Source: UBA9554 sp038205135 (GTDB lineage: Bacteria; Pseudomonadota; Alphaproteobacteria; Rhodobacterales; Rhodobacteraceae). Taken from it: 64,000 nucleotides of DNA. The notes under the pieces are model-generated. The model was not told the DNA's origin, did not search any database, and was given only the letters and a program-made list of their open reading frames with translations. How positions within the stretch are numbered: the first letter of the stretch is position 1; each line of letters begins with the position of its first letter. Below are positions 8,604 to 17,692 of this stretch, in pieces. Location of the stretch: NCBI GenBank assembly GCA_038205135.1, contig JBBRCF010000003.1:1-64000 (forward strand), written 5' to 3'. A program made the position numbers and the translations under genes.

Positions 8604-8787
8604 CGTGCTACTCCTGACTGGGTCGGGGGAGGGCGGATGCCCGGTGGATGAACAATTGCGCGGTCTGCGACATTGCGACATGCGTCGCCGCGTGGCCCCG
8701 CTTGCATATTTGCCCATAATTGGACGATCTATCAGCGAAACCGCAAACGGCATAGCCCGGGCGGACACGACAAAAGGATGCGACAGG

Positions 8788-10017
8788 ATGGATATGGGTT
8801 TTGTCGGGGCCGTGGTCTGGGACTGGGCCGGGTTCGCGATCCGCTGGCTGCATGTGATCACCGCGATCGCGTGGATCGGATCGTCGTTCTATTTCATTGC
8901 GCTGGATCTGGGTCTGAACCGTGCTCGGGCCCTGGCTTCTGGCGCGGATGGCGAGGAATGGCAGGTCCATGGCGGCGGATTTTACCACATCCAGAAATAT
9001 CTGGTCGCCCCTGCGAACATGCCCGACCACCTGACATGGTTCAAATGGGAAAGCTATGCCACCTGGTTGTCGGGTTTCGCCCTGCTGGCCGTGGTGTATT
9101 ACGTCGGTGCTGAATTCTACCTGATCGACGCCAATGTGCTGGAATTGACCGCGTGGCAGGCGATCGCGCTGTCTGTCGCGTCGCTCGCCTTTGGCTGGAT
9201 CGCGTACAACACGCTGTGCAAAGTGTTCGTCGATGCGGACCAGACGCTGTTGATGGTGGCGCTATTCGGCGTGCTGGTCGCGATGTCGCTGTTTTACACC
9301 AACGTATTCTCGGGCCGTGCCGCGCTGCTGCACCTTGGCGCGTTCACCGCCACGATCATGAGCGCGAACGTGTTCATGATCATCATCCCGAACCAGAAGG
9401 TGGTAGTGGCCGACCTGATCGCCGGGCGCAAACCCGACGGGAAATACGGCAAGATCGCCAAGCAGCGGTCGCTGCACAACAATTACCTGACGCTGCCGGT
9501 GATTTTCCTGATGCTGTCGAACCATTATCCGCTGTCCTTTGCCACGCAGCACACGTGGGCGATTGCCAGTCTGGTGTTTCTGATGGGGGTGACGATCCGG
9601 CATTTCTTCAACACCATGCATGCGCGCAAAGGGATGCCGTGGTGGACGTGGGGGGCGACCACGGTCCTGTTCTTGCTGATCGTCTGGTTGTCGTCATCCG
9701 GTCCGCGTGTCACGCCGGTCGATGCCGCCGCCGCCCCCGGCGCGCGGTTTGCCGCTGCCGACGGGTTCGATCAGGTGACCAAAATCGTGCTGGGCCGTTG
9801 TTCGATGTGCCACGCGGCGGAACCGGGCTGGGCGGGGATGTACTGGGCCCCCAAGGGCGTGCATCTGGAAACCCCGGCCCAGGTTGCCGAACATGCCCGC
9901 GCGATCTATGCGCAATCTGCGATCAGCCACGCCATGCCGCCCGCCAACCTGAGCTACATGGAGGACGCGGAACGCGCCGCCATCGCCGCATGGTATCAGG
10001 CGGCGATGGGCGAATGA
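8788..10017 (+). CDS. puuD: Urate hydroxylase PuuD (membrane, cytochrome c domain)
   Basis: A 409-residue membrane enzyme that oxidises urate to 5-hydroxyisourate. About eight hydrophobic helices fill residues 10-305 (from AIRWLHVITAIAWIGSSFYF onward). A periplasmic cytochrome c domain follows, with haem motif CSMCH at 338-342 and a likely Met ligand near HAMPPANLSYM. This matches PuuD, the DUF989 plus cytochrome c protein. The ATG at 8788 has AAAAGGATG upstream; longer in-frame starts would run through the rhodanese gene on the other strand. No other urate-pathway gene is adjacent, so it is an orphan of its pathway here. Confidence 0.88.
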   Translation: MDMGFVGAVVWDWAGFAIRWLHVITAIAWIGSSFYFIALDLGLNRARALASGADGEEWQVHGGGFYHIQKYLVAPANMPDHLTWFKWESYATWLSGFALLAVVYYVGAEFYLIDANVLELTAWQAIALSVASLAFGWIAYNTLCKVFVDADQTLLMVALFGVLVAMSLFYTNVFSGRAALLHLGAFTATIMSANVFMIIIPNQKVVVADLIAGRKPDGKYGKIAKQRSLHNNYLTLPVIFLMLSNHYPLSFATQHTWAIASLVFLMGVTIRHFFNTMHARKGMPWWTWGATTVLFLLIVWLSSSGPRVTPVDAAAAPGARFAAADGFDQVTKIVLGRCSMCHAAEPGWAGMYWAPKGVHLETPAQVAEHARAIYAQSAISHAMPPANLSYMEDAERAAIAAWYQAAMGE

Positions 10018-10067
10018 TGCCCGCTTGGCTGTGGCAGAATCGCTGAAGCCGCGCTACAGATTGGGGC

Positions 10068-11900
10068 ATGTCGCAGCCCAGCCCCAACATATCCGACGAA
10101 TTGCCGACGATCCGGCAGCTGGACGATTCCGCTGTCAACCGCATCGCGGCGGGGGAAGTGGTGGAACGCCCGGCGTCCGCCGTCAAGGAACTGGTGGAAA
10201 ACGCGTTGGACGCGGGCGCGACGCGGATCGAAGTCACGATTGCCGATGGCGGCAAAAGCCTGATCCGCGTCACGGATGATGGCCACGGCATCCCGGCGGA
10301 TCAACTGGCGTTGGCGCTGTCGCGGCATGCCACGTCTAAAATCGACGGGTCCGACCTGCTGAACATCCACAGCTTCGGCTTTCGCGGCGAGGCGTTGCCG
10401 TCGCTGGCCGCTGTGGGCCGGCTGTTGATCACCACCCGCGCGCGCGGCGCGTCCGAGGCTGCGATGATCCGGTCCTATGGCGGGCGCACCGATCCGGTGC
10501 GGCCTGCGGCCCTGACGCGTGGCACGGTGGTGGACCTGCGCGATTTGTTCCATGCCACGCCCGCGCGGTTGAAATTCCTGCGGTCGGACCGCGCCGAAAA
10601 CCTTGCGGTGGCGGATACCGTCAAACGGCTGGCGATGGCCGCGCCTTATTGCGGTTTCGTGCTGCGCGATGCGACGGGCGGCGGCGACGGCCGCGTGATG
10701 TTCCGCGCCGATCCGGAAACCGGCGATATGTTCGACGCGCTGCGCGCCCGGTTGGCCACCGTGCTGGGCCGCGATTTCACCGATAACGCGCTGCGGATCG
10801 AAGCCGAGCGTGACAGCCATAACCTGACCGGGTTCGCCGCGTTGCCGACATGGTCGCGCGGCACGGCGGTGGCGCAGTTCCTGTTCGTCAACGGGCGACC
10901 GGTGCGCGACAAGCTGTTCGTCGGCGCCTTGCGCGCGGCCTACAGCGATTTCCTGTCGCGTGACCGCCACCCGGCGGCGGCGCTTTTTCTGGACCTGCCG
11001 CCGACGCTGGTAGATGTGAACGTGCATCCCGCGAAATCCGAGGTGCGGTTTCGGGATCCCGGCATTGCACGCGGGCTGATCATCACCGCGCTGCGCCATT
11101 CGCTGGCGGCGGCAGGGCATCGGGCGTCGTCCACCGTATCCGATGCGACGCTGGGGGCGTTCCGATTGGAGCCCGAAGGTAGCGCACGCATCTATCAGAT
11201 GGACCGCCCGTCCCAGGGCGCGCTGACGCAGGCCTATCAGGCGCAAGCACCCGGTTTTGCCGATCTGGGGGCCGCATGGTCGGGTCGGATCGAAGTTGCG
11301 GATGACAACGGTCTGGATCACCCCTTGGGGGCGGCCCGCGCGCAGGTGCACGAAAATTACATCATCGCGCAAACCCGCGACGGCATGGTGATCGTCGATC
11401 AACACGCCGCACATGAACGGCTGGTCTATGAACGGCTGAAGGCGCAGATGGCGGTGGCGGGCGTGGCGTCACAGGCGCTGCTGATCCCGGATATCGTCAC
11501 GTTGTCCGACAGTGACGCCGCGCGTCTGCTGGACGTGGCGGATGATCTGGCGCGGTTGGGTTTGGTGATCGAACCGTTTGGGCCGGGGGCGCTGGCGGTG
11601 CGGGAAACGCCTGCGGCCTTGGGCGCGGTGAACGCCGAAGCGCTGTTGCGCGATATCATTGACGAACTGGCGGATGACGGCGAGTCCCGGTCGGTGCAGA
11701 CGCGGCTGGACGCCATCCTGTCGCGCATGGCCTGTCACGGGTCGATCCGGTCCGGTCGCCGGTTGCACGCCGAGGAAATGAACGCGCTGCTGCGCGAAAT
11801 GGAGGCAACGCCGCATTCCGGCCAGTGCAACCATGGCCGCCCCACCTATGTGGAACTGCGGCTGACCGATATCGAACGCCTGTTCGGACGCCGTACATGA
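10068..11900 (+). CDS. mutL: DNA mismatch repair protein MutL (endonuclease type)
   Basis: A 610-residue MutL. The N-terminal GHKL ATPase shows AAGEVVERPASAVKELVENALDAGA, VTDDGHGIP and GFRGEALPS. The C-terminal domain carries the metal-dependent nicking motif DQHAAHERLVYE starting at D444, plus the accessory ACH at 555-557 and CNHGRP from C587. This is therefore the nicking MutL found in bacteria without MutH, unlike the E. coli protein. It overlaps rmuC by four bases (ATGA), so the two are translationally coupled. Confidence 0.96.
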   Translation: MSQPSPNISDELPTIRQLDDSAVNRIAAGEVVERPASAVKELVENALDAGATRIEVTIADGGKSLIRVTDDGHGIPADQLALALSRHATSKIDGSDLLNIHSFGFRGEALPSLAAVGRLLITTRARGASEAAMIRSYGGRTDPVRPAALTRGTVVDLRDLFHATPARLKFLRSDRAENLAVADTVKRLAMAAPYCGFVLRDATGGGDGRVMFRADPETGDMFDALRARLATVLGRDFTDNALRIEAERDSHNLTGFAALPTWSRGTAVAQFLFVNGRPVRDKLFVGALRAAYSDFLSRDRHPAAALFLDLPPTLVDVNVHPAKSEVRFRDPGIARGLIITALRHSLAAAGHRASSTVSDATLGAFRLEPEGSARIYQMDRPSQGALTQAYQAQAPGFADLGAAWSGRIEVADDNGLDHPLGAARAQVHENYIIAQTRDGMVIVDQHAAHERLVYERLKAQMAVAGVASQALLIPDIVTLSDSDAARLLDVADDLARLGLVIEPFGPGALAVRETPAALGAVNAEALLRDIIDELADDGESRSVQTRLDAILSRMACHGSIRSGRRLHAEEMNALLREMEATPHSGQCNHGRPTYVELRLTDIERLFGRRT

Positions 11901-13135
11901 TCACCCTGGGCGGTATCACGTATGCACTGGACGATCCGCGCGTGATTGCCGTTCTGATGGGTGCGGCGGTGGCCCTTTTGATGCTGGTGCTGCTGATCTT
12001 GGCTGTGCGGGCAGCGGGGCGGTCTGCGCGGCTGACCGAACCCCTGATCCACGGTGTGGCCGCGATGACCGCGCGGGTGCAGGCGTTATCGGACGGACAA
12101 CAGCAACTGGCGGGCGGCCTGACCCATGTGTCCGAAGCGCAGGCGGCGGCGCAGGCGCACATGATGCGGCTGATGGAAACCCGGCTGGCGCAGGTATCGA
12201 CCGCGATGACCGAAAACCTGCAAGGATCGGCGCGACGCACCGCACAATCGCTGGGTGATCTGCAACAGCGGCTGGCGACCATCGACAAGGCACAGGACAA
12301 CATCGTGAAACTGTCCGGCGATGTGCTGTCGTTGCAGGATATATTGTCGAACAAGCAGACCCGCGGCGCGTTTGGCGAGATTCAATTGCACGACATCGTG
12401 CTGAAGGCGCTGCCATCGGATGCGTATACCATGCAGGCGACGCTGTCGAACGGGCGGCGGGCGGATTGCCTGATCCATCTGCCGAACCCGCCTGGCCCCA
12501 TCGTGATCGACAGCAAATTCCCGCTGGAAGCCTATGAGGCGCTGCGCCGTGCGGAAACCCCCGAGGCGCTGACCCGCGCCGCGCAGCAATTCCGCCTGTC
12601 GGTGCGCACGCATATTCGCGCGATTGCGGATCGCTATGTGATCGAGGGCGAAACGGCGGATGGCGCGATGATGTTCCTGCCCTCCGAGGCGGTCTATGCC
12701 GAACTGCATTCCAATTTCCCCGACGTGGTGCGCGAAGGATTCGCGGCCCGCGTCTGGATCGTGTCGCCCACCACATGCATGGCCACGCTGAACACCATGC
12801 GCGCGATCCTGAAAGACGCGCGGATGCGCGAACAGGCCGGCGCGATCCGGCGCGAACTGGCTGCACTGTATGGCGATATCGACCGGCTGGTGACGCGGGT
12901 CGGCAATCTGGACCGGCATTTCGGTCAGGCCGCGAAGGATATCGAGGAAATCAAGATCAGCGCCGACAAGGCCGGCAAACGCGCGCGCCGGCTGGATAAT
13001 TTCGATTTCGAGGAATTGGCCCCCGATCTTGTGCAACCTGATCTTGTGCAACCTGATCTTGTGCAACCCGATCTGGTTCCGCCCGGGGATGGCCCGGTGC
13101 CGATCCTGCGCCCGAAAATCTCCAGCGCCGAATGA
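11897..13135 (+). CDS. rmuC: DNA recombination protein RmuC
   Basis: A 412-residue protein with one N-terminal membrane segment (about 15-38), a long helical, probably coiled-coil region (about 40-145), and the RmuC nuclease-like core with RGAFGEIQLHDIV, VIDSKFPLEAYE and GAMMFLPSEAVYAELH. RmuC limits inversions between inverted repeats. The start ATG overlaps the mutL stop. The tail holds a DLVQP peptide repeated three times, then DLVPP, from a 15-bp DNA repeat. The stop codon abuts that of map on the other strand with no gap. Confidence 0.92.
   Translation: MITLGGITYALDDPRVIAVLMGAAVALLMLVLLILAVRAAGRSARLTEPLIHGVAAMTARVQALSDGQQQLAGGLTHVSEAQAAAQAHMMRLMETRLAQVSTAMTENLQGSARRTAQSLGDLQQRLATIDKAQDNIVKLSGDVLSLQDILSNKQTRGAFGEIQLHDIVLKALPSDAYTMQATLSNGRRADCLIHLPNPPGPIVIDSKFPLEAYEALRRAETPEALTRAAQQFRLSVRTHIRAIADRYVIEGETADGAMMFLPSEAVYAELHSNFPDVVREGFAARVWIVSPTTCMATLNTMRAILKDARMREQAGAIRRELAALYGDIDRLVTRVGNLDRHFGQAAKDIEEIKISADKAGKRARRLDNFDFEELAPDLVQPDLVQPDLVQPDLVPPGDGPVPILRPKISSAE
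13025..13069 (+). repeat. 15-bp tandem repeat in the 3' end of rmuC
   Basis: Three copies of GATCTTGTGCAACCT/C follow each other without spacers, with a diverged partial fourth copy starting at 13070. Each encodes DLVQP. The unit is a multiple of three, so changes in copy number would lengthen or shorten the RmuC tail without breaking the frame. Confidence 0.93.
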
Positions 13136-13960
13136 TCAGCCGCGCGGATAGGTCGGGTGGAACAGGCCGGCGGGCGAGGGGGTGAAAATCTCGACCGCCG
13201 TTGCCGTCACGCCAACCGAATGTTCGAACTGCGCCGATAGTGATTTGTCGCGGGTCACGGCTGTCCATTCATCGGCAAGCGTTTTCGTCTCGGGCCGCCC
13301 GAGGTTTACCATCGGTTCGATGGTAAAGAACATGCCTTCTTCCAGCACCGGCCCGGTGCCGGGACGCCCGTAATGCAGAACGTTGGGCGGCGCGTGAAAC
13401 ACGCGGCCCAACCCATGCCCGCAGAAATCGCGCACCACCGACATGCGGTGGCTTTCGACATGGCTCTGGATCGCGTGGCCGATGTCGCCAAAGGTATTGC
13501 CGGGCCTGACGGCCGCGATTCCCAGCATCAGCGCGTCATGCGTGACCTCGATCAGGCGTTCGGCCTTGCGCGGCAATTTGCCGGCGACGTACATCCGGCT
13601 GGTATCGCCGAACCAGCCATCCACGATCACCGTGACATCGATGTTCAGGATATCGCCATCCTTCAACACTTTCGGCCCCGGAATGCCGTGACAGACGACA
13701 TGGTTGATCGAAATGCAGGATCCGTGCTGATAGCCCTTGTAGCCGATCGTGGCGGAAACCGCGGCTTTGGCGGCGACCATGGCTGTGATGATGCTGTCAA
13801 TTTCGCCGGTCGTCTGGCCGGGAAACACACGCGGCGCGATGTCGTCGAGGATTTCGGCGGCCACACGCCCGGCGCGGCGCATGCCGGCGAACTCGGCAGC
13901 GTCGTGGATGCGAATCCCCTCGCGGGTCAATCGTCCGGTATGCTGGTCGTTCACGTGCAA
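13136..13960 (-). CDS. map: Methionine aminopeptidase type I
   Basis: A 274-residue enzyme that removes the initiator methionine from new proteins. The type I pita-bread fold signatures are visible: YKGYQHGSCISINHVVCHGIP, the metal ligands in LNIDVTVIVDGWFGDTSRM, CGHGLGRVFH, FTIEPMV and AQFEHSVGV. The start is probably TTG at 13960 with AGAGG seven to eleven bases upstream. A GTG two codons later is the alternative, and no ATG fits without losing conserved sequence. It is convergent with rmuC and stands alone. Confidence 0.94.
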   Translation of the reverse strand: MHVNDQHTGRLTREGIRIHDAAEFAGMRRAGRVAAEILDDIAPRVFPGQTTGEIDSIITAMVAAKAAVSATIGYKGYQHGSCISINHVVCHGIPGPKVLKDGDILNIDVTVIVDGWFGDTSRMYVAGKLPRKAERLIEVTHDALMLGIAAVRPGNTFGDIGHAIQSHVESHRMSVVRDFCGHGLGRVFHAPPNVLHYGRPGTGPVLEEGMFFTIEPMVNLGRPETKTLADEWTAVTRDKSLSAQFEHSVGVTATAVEIFTPSPAGLFHPTYPRG

Positions 13961-14098
13961 AAGCCTCTGTCAACTTGGGAATGTCCTGAAACTAGGCGCA
14001 TTTGTGCCGGATGGCCAGAGGGGCGCGTGTCAACAGGATTTGAAACCGTTCCGCGCGGGGCCTATACCCGATGCAACGGACTGTGAAAGGACCGACCC

Positions 14099-14821
14099 AT
14101 GGCCAATCCAACTGCTGCGATGCTTGTCATAGGGGATGAAATCTTGTCCGGTCGCACCCGAGACAGCAACATGTACCATCTGGCGCAGGAACTGACGAAA
14201 CACGGGATCACCCTGTCCGAGGCGCGCGTGGTGGCCGATGACGCGCCCGCCATCGTCGCGGCGGTGCGGGCGCTGGCCGCGACGCATGACCATGTGTTCA
14301 CCAGCGGAGGCATCGGGCCGACCCATGATGACATCACCGCAGACTGCATCGCACAGGCATTCGACGCGAAGATCAGTGTGCGCGACGACGCCAGCGCGCT
14401 GTTGGGAGCGCATTATGCGCGGCAGGGGCTGGAATTCAACGCGGCGCGGCAACGGATGGCGCGTATCCCGGACGGGGCCACGCTGATCGACAATCCGGTG
14501 TCGATCGCGCCGGGGTTCACCTTGCACAATGTGCATGTCATGGCGGGCATCCCGGCGGTGTTCGAGGCCATGGTGGCATCGGTGTTGCCAACGCTGACCG
14601 GAGGGCCGCCGCTGATGTGGCAGACTCTGCGCCTGATGCGCGGCGAGGGCGAGGTGGCCGAACGGCTGGGCGCGCTGGCGGCGCGCTACCGAGACCTCGC
14701 GATTGGGTCGTATCCGTTTCAACGCGATGGCGCCTTTGGCACCAATCTCGTGATCCGCGGCACGGATGGCGCACGGGTCGAGGCGGCAATGGCAGAACTG
14801 ATGGGGCTGTTTCCGGCATGA
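14099..14821 (+). CDS. Molybdopterin-binding (CinA N-terminal-like) protein
   Basis: A 240-residue protein of the MoaB/MogA/CinA-N fold. The start AAMLVIGDEILSGRTRDSN and the loop VFTSGGIGPTHDDITADCIAQAF are the molybdopterin-binding signatures. It lacks the C-terminal nicotinamide-nucleotide amidase domain of full CinA. Its exact role is not settled for such stand-alone forms, but a cofactor or nucleotide metabolite is the likely ligand. It starts a four-gene chain in which every junction is an ATGA overlap. Confidence 0.85.
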   Translation: MANPTAAMLVIGDEILSGRTRDSNMYHLAQELTKHGITLSEARVVADDAPAIVAAVRALAATHDHVFTSGGIGPTHDDITADCIAQAFDAKISVRDDASALLGAHYARQGLEFNAARQRMARIPDGATLIDNPVSIAPGFTLHNVHVMAGIPAVFEAMVASVLPTLTGGPPLMWQTLRLMRGEGEVAERLGALAARYRDLAIGSYPFQRDGAFGTNLVIRGTDGARVEAAMAELMGLFPA

Positions 14822-15576
14822 ACCAACCCGCCGCCAAGGCCCCAATCATGCCGGATGCCGCTGATCTGTACGGCGTGATCGACGTGACCTGGCCGCCCGA
14901 GACGGTTGCCGATGTCGGCCCGTTTCGGGTGCGGCGCGCAGCAGGTGCGGGCGGGCGGGTCAACGCGGCCTCGCTGCTGGCGGATGGCGATCCGGGGCAG
15001 GGAGCCGTTGACGCCGCGGTTGCGGCGATGACCGGTGGCCCGCGCCTGTTCATGATCCGTGATCGTGATATCGCGCTGGATGCCCGGCTGGCCGACATGC
15101 GCTACCGCATTGCCGATCCGGTGACGTTCTACATTGCCCCCGCTGCGGCGCTGGCGGCGCGCGACCTGCCCCGGGTCTGCGCCTTTACCTTGTGGGAACC
15201 GCTGGCGATCCAGATCGACATCTGGGATCAGGGCGGCATCGGTGCGGCGCGGCGCGCGGTGATGGACCGGGCAGATTGCCCCAAGGCATCGATTCTGGGG
15301 CGGCTGAACGACAGCCCCGCCTGTGCCGGCTATGTCGGGCTGGCGGGTGACATCGCCATGATGCATGCGCTGAGTGTGCTGCCGCATCAGCGGCGTCAGG
15401 GGATGGGTGGCCATGCCCTGACCGCTGCGGCACGCTGGACGGTCGCCGCGGGGGGGCGTTGGGTGTCTCTGGTGGTGGCACAGGACAATGCGGGGGCGAA
15501 TGCGCTCTATGCTTCCCTCGGGATGGTGCCCGTGGGAAGCTATCATTACCGCATCCATCCGGAGGACCGCAAATGA
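14818..15576 (+). CDS. GNAT family N-acetyltransferase
   Basis: A 252-residue protein whose C-terminal third is a GNAT domain: MMHALSVLPHQRRQGMGGHAL is the acetyl-CoA binding motif A (Q/RxxGxG/A type), followed by NAGANALYASLGMVPVGSYHYR. The N-terminal 150 residues are less conserved and may help recognise the substrate, which is unknown. The ATG overlaps the previous stop by four bases and its own end overlaps the next gene by four, so expression is coupled. Confidence 0.82.
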   Translation: MNQPAAKAPIMPDAADLYGVIDVTWPPETVADVGPFRVRRAAGAGGRVNAASLLADGDPGQGAVDAAVAAMTGGPRLFMIRDRDIALDARLADMRYRIADPVTFYIAPAAALAARDLPRVCAFTLWEPLAIQIDIWDQGGIGAARRAVMDRADCPKASILGRLNDSPACAGYVGLAGDIAMMHALSVLPHQRRQGMGGHALTAAARWTVAAGGRWVSLVVAQDNAGANALYASLGMVPVGSYHYRIHPEDRK

Positions 15577-16139
15577 CCCGCCTGCCGACCGCCCTGAACC
15601 TGCCGCCGGTGGACCCCTTGCCGGAAAAGACCCAGAAATATTTCGACATCTGCACCGACAAGCTGGGCATGGTGCCGAACGTGCTGGCGGCGCATGCCTT
15701 CGACATCGACATGCTGAACGCCTTTGCCACGCTGTACAACAAGCTGATGCTGGCGGATTCGGGTCTGACCAAGCTGGAACGCGAAATGATCGCGGTGGCG
15801 GTGTCGTCGGTGAACCGCTGTTTCTACTGCCTGACGGCGCATGGCGCGGCGGTGCGGGAATTGTCCGGCAACCCGGTGCTAGGCGAAATGATGGTGATGA
15901 ACTGGCGTGTCGCAGACCTGACCCCGAAACAGCGCGCCATGCTGGCCTTTGCCGAAAAGGTGACGGTCGCATCGCATACCATTTTAGAGGATGACCGGCA
16001 GGGCCTGCGCGATCAGGGATTTCTGGATCGCGACATCTGGGACATTGCCAATGTCGCAGCGTTTTTCAACATGACGAACCGGGTCGCGTCCGCCACCGAC
16101 ATGCGCCCGAACATCGAGTATCACGCGCAGTTCCGATGA
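15573..16139 (+). CDS. Peroxidase-related AhpD/carboxymuconolactone decarboxylase-like protein
   Basis: A 188-residue helical protein of the AhpD-like 'peroxidase-related enzyme' group. The redox motif is RCFYCLTAHGAAV (CxxC plus the downstream His), preceded by LTKLEREMIAVAVSSVN, the family signature. Such proteins reduce peroxides or act as small thiol reductases. Length and motif placement are normal. It overlaps both neighbours by four bases within the four-gene operon. Confidence 0.85.
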   Translation: MTRLPTALNLPPVDPLPEKTQKYFDICTDKLGMVPNVLAAHAFDIDMLNAFATLYNKLMLADSGLTKLEREMIAVAVSSVNRCFYCLTAHGAAVRELSGNPVLGEMMVMNWRVADLTPKQRAMLAFAEKVTVASHTILEDDRQGLRDQGFLDRDIWDIANVAAFFNMTNRVASATDMRPNIEYHAQFR

Positions 16140-17098
16140 AGTCATGGGCCGTCATTCTGGCTTTGCTGGCAAGCCCGGTGGCCAGCGCCGAGGTGCCATC
16201 GCTGGGTTTGCCCGACGGTGCCCGGATGGTGCTGGACCAGATCCGTCCGGACACCGGCCATGATCTGCCCATCGGCCCCTTTGCGGGGTTTCTGCCGACC
16301 GACCCGCGCGAAGGACTGGTCACGCTGCGGGTCTGGCAGATGGCGGGCGAAATGCAAACCCTGCGTCTGCTGGATCCGCTGCGCGACCAGATCATCGCCG
16401 CAGGGTTCACGCCCGTGTTTGCCTGTCGCGATGTGGCCTGCGGCGGCTATGATTTCCGCTTTGCCACCGAGGTCGCCCCGCCGCCCGAAATGCAGGTGGA
16501 CCTGACGGATTTTCTTTTTCTGTCGGCGGCACGGCAGGATGAACGGCTGTCGTTGTTGGTGTCGCGGGCGGGCCGCACAGGGTTTGTCCAGATGATCCAT
16601 GTCGCTCCCATGCTGGCCGCGACGGGCCAGCCCGCGGCACAGACCCCGGCGGCCCCTGCGGTCCCGGCGGCCCCGGCGGGGGCGGCCCCCGCGGCTCCTG
16701 TGGCATCCGGGGCCGGCGATCCGTCGTTCGGGCCACAATTGCTGTCGGTGGGGCGGGTGGTGCTGGCGGATCTGTCTTTTGCGACCGGCGCGGCCGAACT
16801 GGGACCGGGGCCTTTTGCATCGCTGGATGCGCTGGCACGGTTTCTGGCGGAAAATACTGCGCGGCGGGTCGCGCTGGTTGGCCACACCGATGCGGTGGGG
16901 ACACTGGACGGCAACATCGCCTTGTCCGAACGGCGCGCGGTGGCGGTGCTGGAACGTCTGGTTTCGGAATACTCTGTCGCGCGGGGTCAGGTCGAGGCGC
17001 GCGGCATCGGCTATCTGGCGCCTCTGATGCCCAGCACGACCCCCGAAGGCCGCGACCAGAACCGGCGCGTCGAGGCCGTGCTGTTGGCCGCCAATTGA
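16136..17098 (+). CDS. OmpA family envelope protein
   Basis: A 320-residue exported protein: signal peptide MKSWAVILALLASPVASA, a roughly 140-residue domain of unknown fold, a Pro/Ala linker at about 162-192, then an OmpA_C peptidoglycan-binding domain. Key elements of the last are ALVGHTDAVG, the LSERRA helix and GRDQNRRVE. It is expected to tether to the cell wall. It is the last gene of the ATGA-linked operon and an odd companion for three cytoplasmic enzymes. Confidence 0.88.
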   Translation: MKSWAVILALLASPVASAEVPSLGLPDGARMVLDQIRPDTGHDLPIGPFAGFLPTDPREGLVTLRVWQMAGEMQTLRLLDPLRDQIIAAGFTPVFACRDVACGGYDFRFATEVAPPPEMQVDLTDFLFLSAARQDERLSLLVSRAGRTGFVQMIHVAPMLAATGQPAAQTPAAPAVPAAPAGAAPAAPVASGAGDPSFGPQLLSVGRVVLADLSFATGAAELGPGPFASLDALARFLAENTARRVALVGHTDAVGTLDGNIALSERRAVAVLERLVSEYSVARGQVEARGIGYLAPLMPSTTPEGRDQNRRVEAVLLAAN

Positions 17099-17112
17099 CG
17101 TTCAGGATCTCC

Positions 17113-17607
17113 TTACAGATTGCCGTTGTTGCGGACCAGCGCCGCGTTGTGATCCAGCAACCGGTCCAGCAGGGCGATGAACTGGCGCGCCTCGGCCAGT
17201 GACAGGCAGGCCAGCACCTCGTCGTTGCGGTCACGGGCAAATGTCAGCGCCTTGGCATGGCAGGTGGTGCCTGTGGCGGTCAAAGTCAATTCTACCTTGC
17301 GCGCATCCACCGGGCAGACGCGGCTGGTCAGCTTGCCCCGTGTGACCAAGGCCTGAACAGTGCGGCTCAGTTGACCCTTGTCCATCAGAATGCGGTCAGC
17401 CAATTGCTGCAACCCCAGCGGCGCAAGGGCCGCCACCAGCCCCAGCACCCGCCATTCGTTCAGCGTCAGGTCAAAGGCTTTGCGAAAGATCACCGTGCCG
17501 TCGTGGGCATTGATTGCGGCAAACCGCGCGATCTTGAAGGTCAGCATATCCTCGATGGTCGTGATGTCGGGATGCAACCGTTGGTCCGGATCGTCGGTCT
17601 GTGTCAT
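17113..17607 (-). CDS. MarR family transcriptional regulator
   Basis: A 164-residue winged-helix repressor. The DNA-binding helices lie in LTLNEWRVLGLVAALAPLGLQQLADRILMDKGQLSRTVQALVTRGKL, followed by a wing with PVDARKVELTLT. Two cysteines (in RVCPVD and TTCHAK) could serve redox sensing, but this is speculative. The start at 17607 has AGGAGGC upstream. Targets are not visible; the adjacent NUDIX/NfeD/SPFH genes are transcribed in the same direction upstream of it. Confidence 0.88.
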   Translation of the reverse strand: MTQTDDPDQRLHPDITTIEDMLTFKIARFAAINAHDGTVIFRKAFDLTLNEWRVLGLVAALAPLGLQQLADRILMDKGQLSRTVQALVTRGKLTSRVCPVDARKVELTLTATGTTCHAKALTFARDRNDEVLACLSLAEARQFIALLDRLLDHNAALVRNNGNL

Positions 17608-17692
17608 GCATGCCTCCTGTCCTTCGCACAGGCTGCGACAACCTTGGCACGGGTTCCAGCGAAAAAATGCGGGTCTGGCCCGGCAAGGCAGT

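Noticed and set aside
9996..11414. 472-codon frame antisense to mutL
   Set aside because: The sense strand encodes all MutL motifs, and the antisense frame lacks a ribosome site and any recognisable fold.
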